Positions 1 through 12,289 of a stretch of 64,000 nt of DNA are shown one piece after another. The translations under genes and the position numbers were made by a program. Position 1 is the first letter of the stretch, and the number at the start of each line of letters is the position of its first letter. A model generated the notes under the pieces. The model ran no database searches. It was given only the letters and a program-made list of their open reading frames with translations, and was not told the DNA's origin. The DNA comes from Adenanthera pavonina (Eukaryota > Streptophyta > Magnoliopsida > Fabales > Fabaceae), in contig JAIVEN010000023.1 in the NCBI GenBank assembly GCA_026686845.1, positions 13,906,001 to 13,970,000 on the forward strand, in the 5' to 3' direction.

Positions 1-290
1 TTGTGAGGAGTTTTTGAGTTGGGTGGCAGTCTTATTCTTAGGTAAGGGTAACAGTCCAAGTCCAACCACTACAGAGTGAGTGACCAGAAGGTGGGTTTAG
101 TAATTCCCAATCCAATCACGTGGTTGGGTGGGGTGGCTAAACGTGTGTGTTTAAATTTAATTATATTTATAACAACACCATTACCGATCATAATATGTAT
201 TACGTACTATTCATATCTTCATTAATCCGCCCATTCTTCTCTGATCTGACATAACATTATTATTATTCCACTAATTATATATTACTACAA
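1..290. other. Intergenic DNA, no gene seen
   Basis: AT-rich sequence with no supported coding exon. A CACGTG-like element lies in the first 130 bases, but nothing ties it to a gene. The recognisable similarity to the second EIN2 block starts just downstream, near position 295. Confidence 0.4.
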
Positions 291-294
291 CCAC

Positions 295-425
295 CAACTA
301 CATCCCAATTATACGTCATAAACAAGATCCTGATCACTCTGGTTTAGCACTACCACGTGACTCTAGCCTTCCCACTGATCTACCACTCCACTCCTACAAG
401 TTTGTGAATCATTTCTGTTTCAGCT
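295..425. repeat. Distal 3' flank of EIN2 block A (matches 21485-21615)
   Basis: About 120 bases here align by eye with 21485-21615 downstream of EIN2 copy B, with shared words such as CATCCCAAT, CATAAACA, TGGTTTA and CCACTCCACTCC in the same order. This shows that the tandem duplication included DNA downstream of EIN2. In block B this segment is about 0.3 kb from the stop codon. Here it is about 1.95 kb away, because sequence has been gained here or lost in B. Confidence 0.65.
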
Positions 426-429
426 TAAA

Positions 430-2090
430 AATTTATAGGAACTTCAAAATAAGTCATAGTTTGTGCCAATTGGAATCCTACAGCCATTTGTGATTTTTTT
501 TTTGGAGTTTGCCCCGAGCTTCGAAAGTTTTGACGCAGGGCAAATCTATAAATTTAAAGAGTCGCAATAAATTCTTTGAATATGACATTTTTTAAGTAGA
601 AAGCACATGATTAACACTTTAAAACAAGTCTTAATTTGCCCCCATTTAGATATCCCTATGCTGAGTTATGAAATTTTAATGTTCAGTGAGTTTTAGAATT
701 AGGTGCAGGGGCAATTTTGCTATTTTACGTTTTTTTAGGGGTGACTAGCCGCCAAATCCCAACTCCAACCATAATTCATGGGTCTATCATCATCATTATA
801 CAAACTGTATAAAATAAACCCGAGTTTATTGTTGTACTACATTTATTACAATTTTCTTATGAATAAAGATATTTTTATGTGATATGAGCATAAATATAAA
901 CAAAACATTCATTTTTATCATTTATTTCTGAATATATACCTTAATATAAGCATAAATATACATTATCTCTCTTTTTGAAGATCATCTATAATCATATACT
1001 CCCTCAATATTAAAATATATGAGATATTTTTAAATATATTTTATTTCAAAATGTAAAGATAAATAACTTTTATCTGATAAATTAATGCTTATTTTTTTAA
1101 TTTTGCTTTTAACTAAAATAGATTTATTGTTGTAAAAGCATGAGTTAAAAAAAATTAAGTAAAAATATTAAATGTGAGCATTGGTGGAAAATTTATTTTC
1201 TTTGTAACGTATTTAAGATGTTTAACTTTTTTACTATTTATGATAATTTAATTATTTATTTCTTACATTTTAGTACAGAGGTAGGTAGTATAATCATGGT
1301 ACAAGAAAAAGATACTACAAGTTATTGTAAACTAACGGAGACATAAATAATACACTTTCAAAAGTGTCATAAAAAAAGAAAAACAGTTTCTATAAATACT
1401 GCACCGAGTATTCTATCGTACCCAGACAAAGTTTAGTTTTCCAAACCCCGTAAATAACACACCAAGCATTTCATACTACTTAACAATAAATGTGAGAATT
1501 GAGTTTTACAGTACAGTCCAAGAGAAAACTATTATACTTGCGTATTGTAAAATATTGTAGTCACCATAAAACAACGAAACAATCCAAAGGAGATAAAATT
1601 TTAAATAATTCAGGATATAGGAATTAATAAAATGCATAATCAAAAAATTACTATCCACAAAAAAAAAAAATTTTTTCACTTCATTCAGCAAAATTCTCCT
1701 TCTTGGTTCACTATCTTACGCCTCTCACTAAATTCCTTTGACCTAATTTTCCTTACTGTCAATGGGGAAGTGCTTCGGTACACACAAAGTGAAACAATAT
1801 CATTGTCGCTGTGCTCATTGTTGGAGTAATATTACCATGCTTAACTAATTAGTTTAAAACTTCCCTTAGCATAACTACCCAAATTCCCAATTCTGTTCAT
1901 GCTTGACATAAGACACCTGAGACATGAGATGTAAACTTGAACCTTAGAAGAGACTGCTACATTATGAAAGTTAAGAGCTCGGGCATTGCATCCACAGCCT
2001 AAGGTGCAAAAGAGATTTTAAATATTTTATCAAGTGTGGAGTTGAGCTATCATAATAACCTTGCTTAGTCACTATGCATGTGTCAAATTT
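430..2090. other. Extra 1.65 kb in block A, probable insertion
   Basis: This stretch has no counterpart between the matching flank segments of block B, which run on with little gap at about 21615-21665. It is AT-rich and has no convincing ORF. It contains a Stowaway-like segment near 998-1290, with a 5' end CTCCCTC and a 3' end resembling its inverse beside TA. I infer one or more transposon insertions in A, though a deletion in B would look the same. Confidence 0.45.
998..1290. mobile_element. Stowaway-like MITE, degenerate
   Basis: Begins TACTCCCTCAATATT and ends in GAGGTAGGTAGTA, whose inverse (TACTACCTACCTC) resembles the start. TA dinucleotides sit at both edges, as expected of Tc1/mariner-derived Stowaway MITEs. 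The interior is AT-rich and non-coding. Ends are approximate. Confidence 0.45.
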
Positions 2091-2380
2091 ATGATGCAGT
2101 GTGGGATACTCGATGTGTTAGTTTATCCATTGTCCACTGGCGCACCCAATACTTATATTTCACTTCATTTCCTCTACTCTCGCATGCATACACTTGAAAA
2201 GACAAAGCAAAGATAGGCAACAAAACCGAAGAAGTCAGTTTACATCTAACCATTTTCCCCCTTTCATTTGCTGCAATTACGTAAAGCAATTGTTAACCTA
2301 TGTATGTAACAAACATACAAACACATTAAAGCTGCAGCGAGGAATCTGGTTGAGGGAGACAAAGCAGTGAGGGCAAAATG

Positions 2381-5300
2381 CTATGAGTTATAGGGCGCTG
2401 AAGAGGGCATCTTGCGCGAACCACTGCCTTCGGGAGTGCCAGATGATTTGTTGGATAATCTGCGCTTGTAGCGTTTGAGAACAGAGGCCAAATTTTCCTT
2501 TCCCTTGGGGAAAGCGACATCACCAGCAGCAGTTCCCGTGCGCCCTCTCCGACTGGAGATTGCAATTTCCACATCCTTGATGAGGTCAAGCATCATTGAT
2601 GCAGTAGTGAATTTTCCCCTGCCTGCTTTTGAAGCAGGTGGAGGAGGCAACACTCCATTAGACAAAGGAGGACTTGACTTTTGCTGGTGTGCTGCTGGAA
2701 TTTCAAGGCAAAAGCATGGGGGCATCGCGCTACGAGGCTTTGAAAAGGCCGGGTCAATCACACCCTGCACATAAAAGCAAAATCAATTATGATGCCAGGG
2801 GAATAAAGAAAACAACTAGGATGAAATGAGAGAAACTGGCTACGTCAGCAGATTATGGCATGCAACAAATACCCATTTTTATGAATTAGTCAACAGTTCC
2901 CAGCTAGCATCCACAATTGAGAGCATGTAAAAAGAGACTAAAACTCAACTGACTACATTGGAAAAAGATAGCAATTTCTTTAGACATTTACCTGGAGGCG
3001 GTTGAGTACATAGGTGTACTTTCCCCAAAGCTCAGGACGGCTCTCCATAAGTGAAAGTTCAAGAATACGGTGAATACACCAAACCCCAAAACTTATTATC
3101 AAATCTGATCTCCATATACAGCCCTCCCCACAGTGAGGAACTGATGACACTGAAAAATTAGAGGAGTTAGTCTCCCTGGCTTCAACCTCATAGAGGAATT
3201 TCTCCCTTGCAGCTACACGGTCTATTAGGTCCTCATCAACCCCACCATTCTGTCTAAACAACCAATCAGACCCTTCCAATTTTAAGAGCCGGATAATGCA
3301 ATCTCTGAAAGACCGAAGTTTCACCTCAATATCAACAACTGAAGCAGTCGCTTGAGAATTTGAACTAGCCCGTGTTCCAACACCTTCCATTCCAACATTA
3401 TGGATTTTATCTGCCACACCAAACTGCTCAAAAGGCTGTGTTGACCATAGGGATCCAGTATCAGAACCCGAACTCAACTGTGAAGAGAGGGCCTCTCTGT
3501 AGACATTAGAAGGGGATAGTTCATCGAAGGCCAAAGGTGCACCTCTTCTGGATCCTGAATTTGAATACAAAGGTTCATAACAAGTTCTAGCAGATCCATA
3601 TCCAACAGAACCCTCAAACGGGGTATTCTTATCAGATGCATAAATATCCCTGCGGGGGATAGCATATCCTGAAATATCTGGCAAGCTGTGGTATTTCTTC
3701 GAATTGACTGAACTGCCTACATTATCTGCAGGTCCAGAAAAGCAACAATCATAGTAGGACCTCTCAGATGGCAATGTGGAGTTTCTAGAGATTGTGACAT
3801 TTTGGAATCCTGGGGGTTGAGCTGCACCTACACCATTTTGCAGTTTTTGCCCCAAAGCAAATGCAAGTGGATCCCTGTAGTACATATTAGCTATTGAAGG
3901 GGATTTTAATGATGACAATTCCCCTTGACCATTTAAATTATCTGGAATTCTGTCTCTACCAACTCGGCTAAGGTAGGATGCAAATTGATAACCATGTATG
4001 GTCGCTGGCTGACTATCCCAAACCTCCGACGAAGGCATATTGCGCACACTGGAATAGCGCCTCTCCCCAGAGTCAAGAACCTTGCGGTTGGAGTTCTGCA
4101 CATATGCATCTGATAACTCAATGGGGTTTGCTCGCAAAGAGGAGGAACTCCTCTGAGGGCTATATGAAGATTCAAAGGTACTTTGCATCCTAGGCAACTT
4201 GGGAGAGTCATATAGGCCAGAGTTCATTAAAGTATCTGATGCTCTACTTCCTACAGATGCTGCGTACTCAGAATAGTCATTTCCAGGCACATTCACTTTT
4301 GGCAAGGAACTGGAAAATGTCAAATCTATTCCAAATAAAACATCCAGTTTCTTAGCCTTTGCATCCTGGGTTGCTTGTCCATGGTAATCATACAGTTGTC
4401 CCCAGAATTCATCAAGAATAGCAGCTAGCTGACGCCTTGCTGCACGTCCTAAGCCTGCTAATCTTGATAGACTTCCAATGCTATGCCCCCCTTCATCATT
4501 TTTCCCACTAAGACTCCTGAATGATGCAGGGCCATCTGATGTTGAAGATAGGGCCCCTGCAGTAACCACTTTGGATGATTCATCAGCTTCCCAAGAGTCT
4601 CCATCATCATCATCCCTCTCAGTATTTGTATCTACCTCAACTTCCACAGTCTTCTCGACTTGAGCACTTGCTTCCAGTTCTTCAGTTTTGGTGCCTGCCA
4701 ATCCCAAATCAGAAGTCTCATTTTCAATAGTTGATAATGCCCCTGACTGTAACGTGGAAACTGATTCCTCAGCAAGATACCTAGGGGGACTAGGCAATTG
4801 TCTAATTGAATGACTGTTTTCTTCAGTAGTCACATGAAGATCTGAAATCTCTAAAGGTCTTGCTAGAGTTGAAGATGGTTCCTTCACCTTGAGAGATGCA
4901 TCTCTATGAAACCTAGTTTCAGTTAAATCTGACTGCTGACTCTCAATTGGTGGAACAGCTATATTCTCTGGCTCATCACAGTTCCAAGCCTGAGCATCTA
5001 AATGGGCACTTGCAGATTTTAGAGGTGTGATAGCTAGCCAAAGCATCAAGCCAAATAATACACAAGCAGTGCTGATAAGAACTGAATAAGAGGCAGACAT
5101 GCCATTACCCACATTCCATCTCAAATAATCCACCCAATTGCTATTGCCAAATATCATTTCTACCACAAAGATAATATTTAAGCCAAGTATTGCAATAAAT
5201 ACTATCAATGCCAAAAATTCCACAAACTGAGAGATCTTGTGGGCACCCATTATTGATGAAGATGTAGCAATTCGAAAAAGGGGAATCACAGAAGATGGAA

Positions 5301-8300
5301 GTTGCAAAGCTACCACAACCTGAGTGAATACAAGCAGTTGATACATCCCTTCAGCACCAGCACTCCAAACACAATAAAGGGCAGGAAGAACAGCAATCAC
5401 CCTGATTGTAGCATAATGAAGCCAGCCTGGAATATCTAGTTTCAAAAAGCTATGTGCAACTACTTCTCCCCCTAAACTCCATGCCAATGCTGTGGTCTGA
5501 TTTGAAATAAACAAAAAGAGAAGAAAGGCAAGGAGCACTATTGGACTTTGCAACATCTGCAATAAGAATCTTAGATTGGTTTAGCAGGTGAAAGACAGAT
5601 GTGATAGTATAACTAAATATTCTGATGTAAATCAAGGATGGAGGGAAGGAGACCTGTTCCAATGGTGACAACACATCTTGAAAAGTAAGCAAAACAAGAC
5701 CTGTACCATTGAATTCATTTGCTGCGGCACTCATCATCATATTGTTTACCAAATAAATGCCACTGAAGACACAAAAGATGGCCAAAAAATGGTTATGACA
5801 CATAACATCCATAGATAAGTCAACTGATCCCCGATGCCACTGCAAAAAAAGTGGACAAAGTTTTAGATTGACAAACCTAAATATCTAAGATAAAAAACTG
5901 CATCAATATGAAGTAGCACACAAAGTATATTCTTTTTCCTCCAAGGTCAGCATATAATGGAAAGTGTGAGAAAGAAATCAAACAAAAACTCATCATAATC
6001 AACTCCAATTAAAAAGCACTCTAGCATGATCATTTGATTTAAATATGGCTTGTAAGAGATCTTCAAGGGAACTCTAGCGAAAATTCTGTATGTAGCAACA
6101 TTATCTAGCGTGGTCCACTACTTTATTTTTTTCGGGTCAATGCGAGAAAATTTACTTATTCAGGATACATTCCTGTAAAGGGGCTGCCTCACGAAACTAA
6201 CCCATAACTTGATATCAAGTAAAAAAGGTCCGTTAAAGCCATGCTGAAAACTATTTCAAAATCTTACAATATATATAATATATAGTTATATACAATTAGA
6301 AACAGAGACAGGTGTGACTATGAAAAATAGAAACCATCCAAAAATACATCCCATCTTTATTATAGCAGCAGATGATGCCACAAAAGAACTGTCACTGTTT
6401 AATAACCTGTAAACTACTATTTATTTTTTGAGGGTAAAAAGTCTAAAATTTGAGTATAACAACCTAATTGCCATAACCACAGATGTCAAGATAAAGCCAC
6501 ATCAATGATACTTACTCAGGTGAAACCTCTAATGTCAGACGGAAATAAGACTATAACAGCAGATTAAAATGATTGAATGCGAAGAACTCAGAATATAATA
6601 GGTTTTCTGAAATGAATCAAACTTACTCACTGTTCGAACTCTTAATCATAAATATTTTTTCATCAAGCATTTATTTTAGGGGCATAGAGCTGAACAGAAA
6701 CATGCTTAAAAGCCATGAACACTAACAACCCGTTTGGTTCATTCCTTGGGTGTCCATGGAGTGAGAATTCAGATTTTATTCCCACACTTGGACGGTTTGG
6801 TTAGACATGAGTGTAGGAATCTGGATTCCCATGGGAATGAAGATGGCTAAAGATCTGGGAGTTAGCTTTCCTATGTTGGACCCTGACTTTGCTTATTGTA
6901 CCATTGGGAATGGAGACCAAATAACATAAATGATCTTAATTATGAAATATCATTCTTAAAAATGTATTCTATTTAATATAAACTTAAAAATGTATAAAAA
7001 TTTGTAAAGTTATAATTATTGCAAAATATTTCTTACTTAAAATAAAAAATAATAAGAATTAAAATATACGTAAGTTTCCTTCCAATTTTTATACTACAAT
7101 TTATGATTAGATATTTTTTATTTAATAAAAATAAAAAATATGTAAAAGCTTAAAATATAAGGTTATTGTCTAAAAAAAAAAAGAGGTCACCCATTTGTAA
7201 CTAAAAGAAAAAAGAAAAAAAAACCAGTCATGTTATGAATACAGCATTAGAGAAACTGATATTGGGTTAAATTTTTACTTAGAGGCAATTTTGACTTGTT
7301 GTACATTATTTACATCTCATTCCATCCTTTTCTTATATCCAACCAACAAATTCAAGTTGTTATTTATGATTTTCCTATGGTGAACTAAACATGATTTTGG
7401 CTCATAAGATTCCATTCCATTCCATTCCCAACCATTTCATTCCAATCCATTCCCAATGATTCTGCGAACCAAACGGCCCTTAAGTTAGCAAGAAGTATCC
7501 ATTAGTAGTATGGATAACTTAAGGCATGAGTATATGATTCAAAGGAGACAGGTAAAACATGCTAAGAGAATGGACAATGAATCAGATGAAGGAGGGCATG
7601 CTTCAGTTTAAAAGTATAGCACGGTGACAGAAATATAATTTCCTATGTATCCTTCTTCTTTCTTGTGGAAGAAAAGATGTTTGTGAATGAATGGCGATAG
7701 GAAAAATCTATCAAAAGAGGCTACAAAACAAAATATCAGTTTGGTAGGTACCTAATGCAAACAGTGAAAGGAAGGTAAGTAGAGCTAAATAGAAACATGC
7801 CTAAAAGCTAAGAACACAAGTTCGCAAGATGTATCCATCAGTAGTATGAGAAACTTAAGGCATGAGTATATGATTCAAAGGAGACAGGTAAAGCATGCTA
7901 AGAGAATGGACAATGAATCAGATGAAGGAGGGCATGCTTCATAAACCTGTCCTCTACATATTAATTGCATGTACAAGATCACAATATGAAAATTGTTAGA
8001 CTTGGCTCCTTCTAAGATAAAACTCATTTAGGCCAAACTAGAAACACCACAAAACTTTAGGATCGAAGAAGTTGCTTAATTATGTTTAGCCAATACTAAC
8101 CACTCCGAATACAATGATCTTGCTGAAAGTTCTCACCAAAATATATATATCGGTGAAAGTATAAATAACAAGATTAGCAATAGGGGTTTGAAAAGTACAG
8201 CCTTAGGTAGTCCAAGGAAAAGGAGGAAATTACAAGTACAAAATGATTGGCACTGCCCAATGAACTTGGACACAAGATGAAAGAAAAATACTACATACAC

Positions 8301-10026
8301 AGCAGAATGGTATCAAGCTATTCAAGCCAACTACCTTATGAAAAGGCAGATACTGCATTGCTATGAACAAGCAAAATACATGAGATGCACATATATACAC
8401 AAGCACAAAATAAGAATATGATTGGAAGCACAGAAGTGTATGTTCCAATATATATATATGAGAATTGGGAGGAATTGATACCTGTACAATAGAGGAATAA
8501 AGGTAAAAATTGTGGGGTACAATAGTTGCTCCCAAAAGACTCATAAGCACAAATGCACTCTCCCCACTCAACTTTGTTAGTACTCCACCCATGGATACTG
8601 GAATTTCAGGTCGATTTATGACTACTCCAGAAGCAACGAAAAGCAGTACAAAACCAGCAATAAACAGGCCCAGGACTTTTGCCTTTCCATTGTCCTAGAC
8701 AAAAGGAAATTTAATAAGTCACTGTTGATCAAACAAGTGATGAATAAGCAAGTAATAAGACTTACAAGAAGGATGTCAAGAAGCAAGTGAAAAGCAGCAC
8801 TACTAGCAGCCAGCAAGACACAGGTGAACAAGTCCCACCCAAAAATGAGATTTAATATGTGTGCCATGCCCAGGATCTTGGAAAGCAAGTAAAACAAGTG
8901 TCAAAGCAGAAAAAGAAATTTCAACAATGAATATTGCTGGTGACAGAAGCCAAATCCCCAATGATTAGCAAGAATGAGATTATTACCATATTAAGGTCGA
9001 GCATAATCACTGAAAGTTCTGTTTGAATTCCAAGGAACATGCATGTCCATGCACCATATTCATCCCTGCAAATCTTGACACAGATAAAGTAAAATTAGTC
9101 TATAAGCATTATGCACTAACTAATTGCATGCATGTTCTAGATTTGCTCACGCAAGCATGTGTTGGTCTGAGTCTATATTTGTATTTCAAGGTGGAGACAA
9201 AGTTAAACACCCCCCCTCTCCCCCCCCCCCCCCAAAAAAAAAAAAGAGAAAAGGGTAGCATCAGATGGAATGCTCTAGAAGGGCTCAATTTGGAAAAATA
9301 AAAAGAGAGATAAAAAATAATATTAGTTCTGAACAAAAATGGGTTCATTTATGTTTCCATCTCCATTTTTTTCCTGTTTTCTTTATAAAGGTGACATAAC
9401 AAATAAACGAGAGAGGAGAAAAAGAAATGAGGAAACACAGGCAGGTGAGAAGGATCACCTAGTGTTCTCTATAATTGATTTTAATATGGATGAAACAACT
9501 AATAAGCGTACTTTCTCTGCTTCCAAATTTATGTCCAAAATGGTGGAATACGACATAAAAATGGCCTTAATTAATTACCATAAACTTACAGTTTAATCCA
9601 TCAAATATTAATATATGTATAAGTAAAGGATGAAATCATCTAGTTTCTTTAACCTTGTATTCTACCAACCACTGGCCACCCATGTTTCAAATAATAAGAT
9701 TACTTTAATTCATTTTTTCCACTAACATGCACTAGAATTGGAAAGGGAAATTGAAGATATGGTACCTCAGCTAGATCTTTTCCAGTAATTACACCAATCC
9801 TAGCTGATATGTACTGACATAAGATAGCAGCAAAATTGAAAACAAGCATGAATGCCATCAGATCAAACCCAAATCGTGCACCACCTTCAGCAATTGCAGC
9901 CCACTTTCCAGGGTCAATGTATCCCATTGAGATCATAAGCATAGGTGCAACAGCATGAAGTGACTGATGAAGAAATGAAGGCAGGTGGTTAGCATTCATT
10001 GTCTCTGCCTCCATTTTATTGTTCAT
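2381..10026 (-). CDS. EIN2: EIN2, ethylene-signalling membrane protein, tandem copy A
   Basis: EIN2 relays the ethylene signal from ER-bound receptors and CTR1. In the known family its C-terminal part is cleaved and moves to the nucleus and P-bodies. Coding exons, first to last: 9766-10026, 8987-9073, 8766-8876, 8482-8694, 5654-5839, 2992-5556 and 2381-2764. All junctions are GT-AG and in frame, giving 1268 residues (Arabidopsis EIN2 is about 1294). Residues 1 to ~466 form the Nramp-like multi-pass domain, with GYIDPGKW near the start and VPHNFYLYS in exon 4. Residues ~467-1268 are the hydrophilic C-terminal domain, including GSLSRLAGLGRAARR, the ILDEFWGQLYDYHG block and, at 1237-1244, LKRYKRRL, which matches the known EIN2 nuclear localisation signal. 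I start at the ATG beginning MNNKMEA, because the preceding GTG is not a plausible plant start; MEAET five codons in is an alternative. Intron 4 (2.6 kb) holds a MITE. No disabling mutation is seen. Confidence 0.95.
6722..7489. mobile_element. MITE in intron 4 of EIN2 copy A
   Basis: A segment of about 770 bases bounded by inverted CCGTTTGGTTC (near 6730) and GAACCAAACGG (near 7468). The inverted similarity extends outward as CTAAC / GTTAG. The ends carry many TCCATTCCAT-type subterminal repeats and the middle is AT-rich and non-coding. The matching intron of EIN2 copy B lacks it, so it arrived after the duplication. The termini recall hAT-type MITEs, but I could not identify a target-site duplication, so the superfamily is open. 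Confidence 0.7.
7498..7940. repeat. Internal direct duplication in EIN2-A intron 4
   Basis: About 110 bases at 7498-7612 (GTATCCATTAGTAGTATG through GGAGGGCATGCTTCA) recur almost unchanged at 7832-7940, separated by about 220 bases. A related pair is present in intron 4 of copy B near 25850-25930 and 26056-26145. Confidence 0.75.
9213..9246. repeat. C-run followed by A-run in EIN2-A intron 1
   Basis: A pyrimidine run dominated by C is immediately followed by about a dozen A residues. A weaker version (C-rich then A-run) lies at the matching place in copy B, near 28548-28578, so the tract predates the duplication and has expanded or been retained in A. Confidence 0.7.
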
Positions 10027-11058
10027 CACCTCCGATAATAAGGGTTCACAAAATTATGATAACACTTTGAAGTTGCAAAACTTGTTACCAAGTCATCTAT
10101 CAATTAAATTGCTGTCTGCCACTAGTTTTTTTGTATTACTAGTGAAAAACTCATCCATCACCAGTCATTCATACAAATGTCAACTATTTCAGTAATCAGC
10201 TTAATAGAAATTTTGCTGATAAAAAATCTGAGTCTGTCAATCACAATTGCGACAATTACACATATAGCTTCTCCTTGTATGCCAGCCCACTATCTCACAG
10301 CATCAACTGCAACCCTCATATGCCAATCTAGTGTTTTTAATCAAATCAACCACCTTTGAATTTTTATTGCAGCACTAGTACCAATTTATTATCCATGACC
10401 TTATGTCCTAAACACGACTGAAAGTCAACCCAATTTATGACAACTTCTTTAAGACCTATTGACAAAAGGGTCTAATGATCCGTGATTGATCCAATCGCCA
10501 CCTCCTGAGACTTCGCCATTCCTGTAATTGATTGGTAGGTGTAACAATATTAGTACCAAAAAATAGAGAATGAGAGCACGACTACCCCCAATGGAGAATA
10601 CAAACACGATTGGATTCAGAGAAACACTCAAAAAACAGAAACAGAGGAAAGCTGCATGCAGCGTAAAACTCTGTTTTGACCCCAACACTGTACTAAAAAA
10701 AAGAACGAAGCAACCAAGGAGTACGAAGTACTACAAAAAAGTAAAAGCAAAATTATATCCAAATATTTTAAAAGGCCACCTTATACAACTCTAAAAGATG
10801 TTGGCTTTGGCAATCTTCATGATCACCACAGCAGCAAATATTCCAACATCCAGCAAAGTAAATAGAATGATCAAATTGCTTATCCCAGAAAAAAAAAAAA
10901 AAAGAATGCTCAAATTCTCATGGGGCTTTACAGAGAGGACATAGATAACCAGCGAGATATAATCCAGTTCCCAAAAAATGCAGCTAAGGGCAAGGGCAAA
11001 CCAAAACCCTACATTCAAAGCTTGAAAAACTATGAAAAGAGGAAAATGAAAACGTTAC

Positions 11059-11500
11059 CCTGGATCTGATGAATGCAGATGATGATCATGTAGATGATTT
11101 TATCAAATAAAGACCGTACAAATAGCTAGGGTTCTGAAATCTTTACGCTTTTTCTGTTCATCTGCAGCTTTCGTTCACTTCTGCGAGTAGATCTTAGAGA
11201 CCCAGAATAACCCACTTGATCATGAGATAAATAATCAAACTGGGTATAATAATATAATATGAAGAGAGAGAAGGGATAGCTCGATTTTCCGGGAAAGCAG
11301 AGAGAGAAAGTAAACACAAAATATTATGGGTTGAGTTTCGAAGCCAGATTGAAGAGAGAGAAAGGGTGAGTGGAGTGAGGAAAATTTTCAGCTCTAAAAA
11401 GAAAAAGATAACGTTCTCCCCATTTTTTTTTTTAATTCTGATTGGCACTGTAACACCCTCTTCATTGTCTCTGCCACTTTGACTATTCTCTTCCCCTCGC
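11059..11500 (-). promoter_or_regulatory. EIN2: 5' leader exon and core promoter region of EIN2 copy A
   Basis: This non-coding segment is strongly matched in the B block (30291-30710), including a CT-rich stretch (CTTTCTCTCTCTTC), the region around a short uORF and a conserved splice donor. The donor lies at 11058/11057 (GTAACG) in A and at 30290/30289 (GTAACA) in B. I infer a 5'-UTR exon followed by an intron of about 1 kb before the coding exon at 10026. The acceptor is not resolved. An AT-rich TATA-like element sits near 11510 in A. The transcription start is not known from sequence. Confidence 0.6.
11194..11223 (-). promoter_or_regulatory. Conserved 9-codon upstream ORF in EIN2-A leader
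   Basis: Reads MIKWVILGL then TAA. The matching position in copy B (30411-30440) reads MIKWVILGR then TGA. Length, start and eight of nine residues are kept although the surrounding leader has diverged. A second leader ATG downstream opens MNRKSVKISEP in A but only MNRRA in B, so that one is not conserved. An effect on EIN2 translation is an inference. Confidence 0.5.
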
Positions 11501-11539
11501 ATAAAAGAACTATATTTCTCTTCGAGTCTCCGGACAAAG

Positions 11540-11860
11540 CCTACTGCGAATAAAAAGTTATAATCTTGACAAGCTCCCTCAAAGAAGCGTAAAAGTGGTA
11601 TGTATTGTTCGACAGACTTCTATATCCTATCAAGTCAATATATGAATTTCTACGAGTAACTTATTTTTTACAACTTCCATATGCAGTTTTAAGAAACTAC
11701 TTTTTCTTCCAATTTTTGTTTTCACCGATTTAACTTCATATTTGAAACTTACCTATTTTATACTATTATGGCGTTCCAAATGCAAAATATCTTCTGTTTG
11801 TATTTTAAATGTTTATATATTAATATATACTAAACAATTAGACATATGCATCAGAGACTT
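11540..11860. repeat. 5' flank of EIN2 block A (matches 30731-30860 and 31165-31300)
   Basis: Upstream sequence aligns by eye with block B through shared words such as CCCTCAAAG/CCCTCGAAAG, TATCA-GTCAA, TTTGAAACTTA and AATACAAAATATC. Block B has about 280 extra AT-rich bases in the middle (30880-31160) that resemble a degraded Stowaway element. Confidence 0.6.
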
Positions 11861-11911
11861 TGAGCTTCTTGTTAAAAAAAACTAAAATAATTTTATTAGA
11901 CAATTGTCAGA

Positions 11912-12285
11912 CTAAGTGCCTGTTTGAATATGAAAAACAAAGTGATTATGAGATCCAATTATGTGTTAGAGTTGTCAAACGGAAGTAGCTTTTCAATAAG
12001 TATTTATATCTCAAATAAGTACTTATGGAAGAAATTGATTTTTTCTACTTATGATAATCACTTATCCTTACATAATCACGTATTTCATTTCTCTTTTTCA
12101 TTATCCATCCAATAATCACTTAAATCACAATATCTAAATATATTTCTTTTCTCAAAATTACTTATAAGGTAAAAATATCCAAACATAAATCACTTTTGAT
12201 ATAAGCACTTATTCTCATAATCACTTATGAATGAGTATTTATCCTCATAATCATTTATACATAATCAAATCCAAAGACACCCTAA
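11912..12285. mobile_element. AT-rich MITE, dispersed family copy 1
   Basis: Dominated by variants of AAGTGATTATGAGAATAAG and its inverse, so it can fold on itself. It begins TGCCTGTTTGAATATGA and ends in TCAAATCCAAAGACACC, whose inverse (GGTGTCTTTGGATTTGA) resembles the start. Related segments occur near 14368-14650, 34025-34335 and 61165-61490. Non-coding. Confidence 0.55.
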
Positions 12286-12289
12286 GATT

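Noticed and set aside
2475..2774. Plus-strand ORF of 99 codons, and a similar one at 22025-22255
   Set aside because: It is the antisense of the last EIN2 coding exon. Its apparent conservation between copies comes from the EIN2 sequence on the other strand.
8230..8592. Minus-strand ORF reading past EIN2 exon 4 into the intron
   Set aside because: The frame continues through a clear GTATC donor at 8482/8481. The tail after VQ is intron and has no family similarity.
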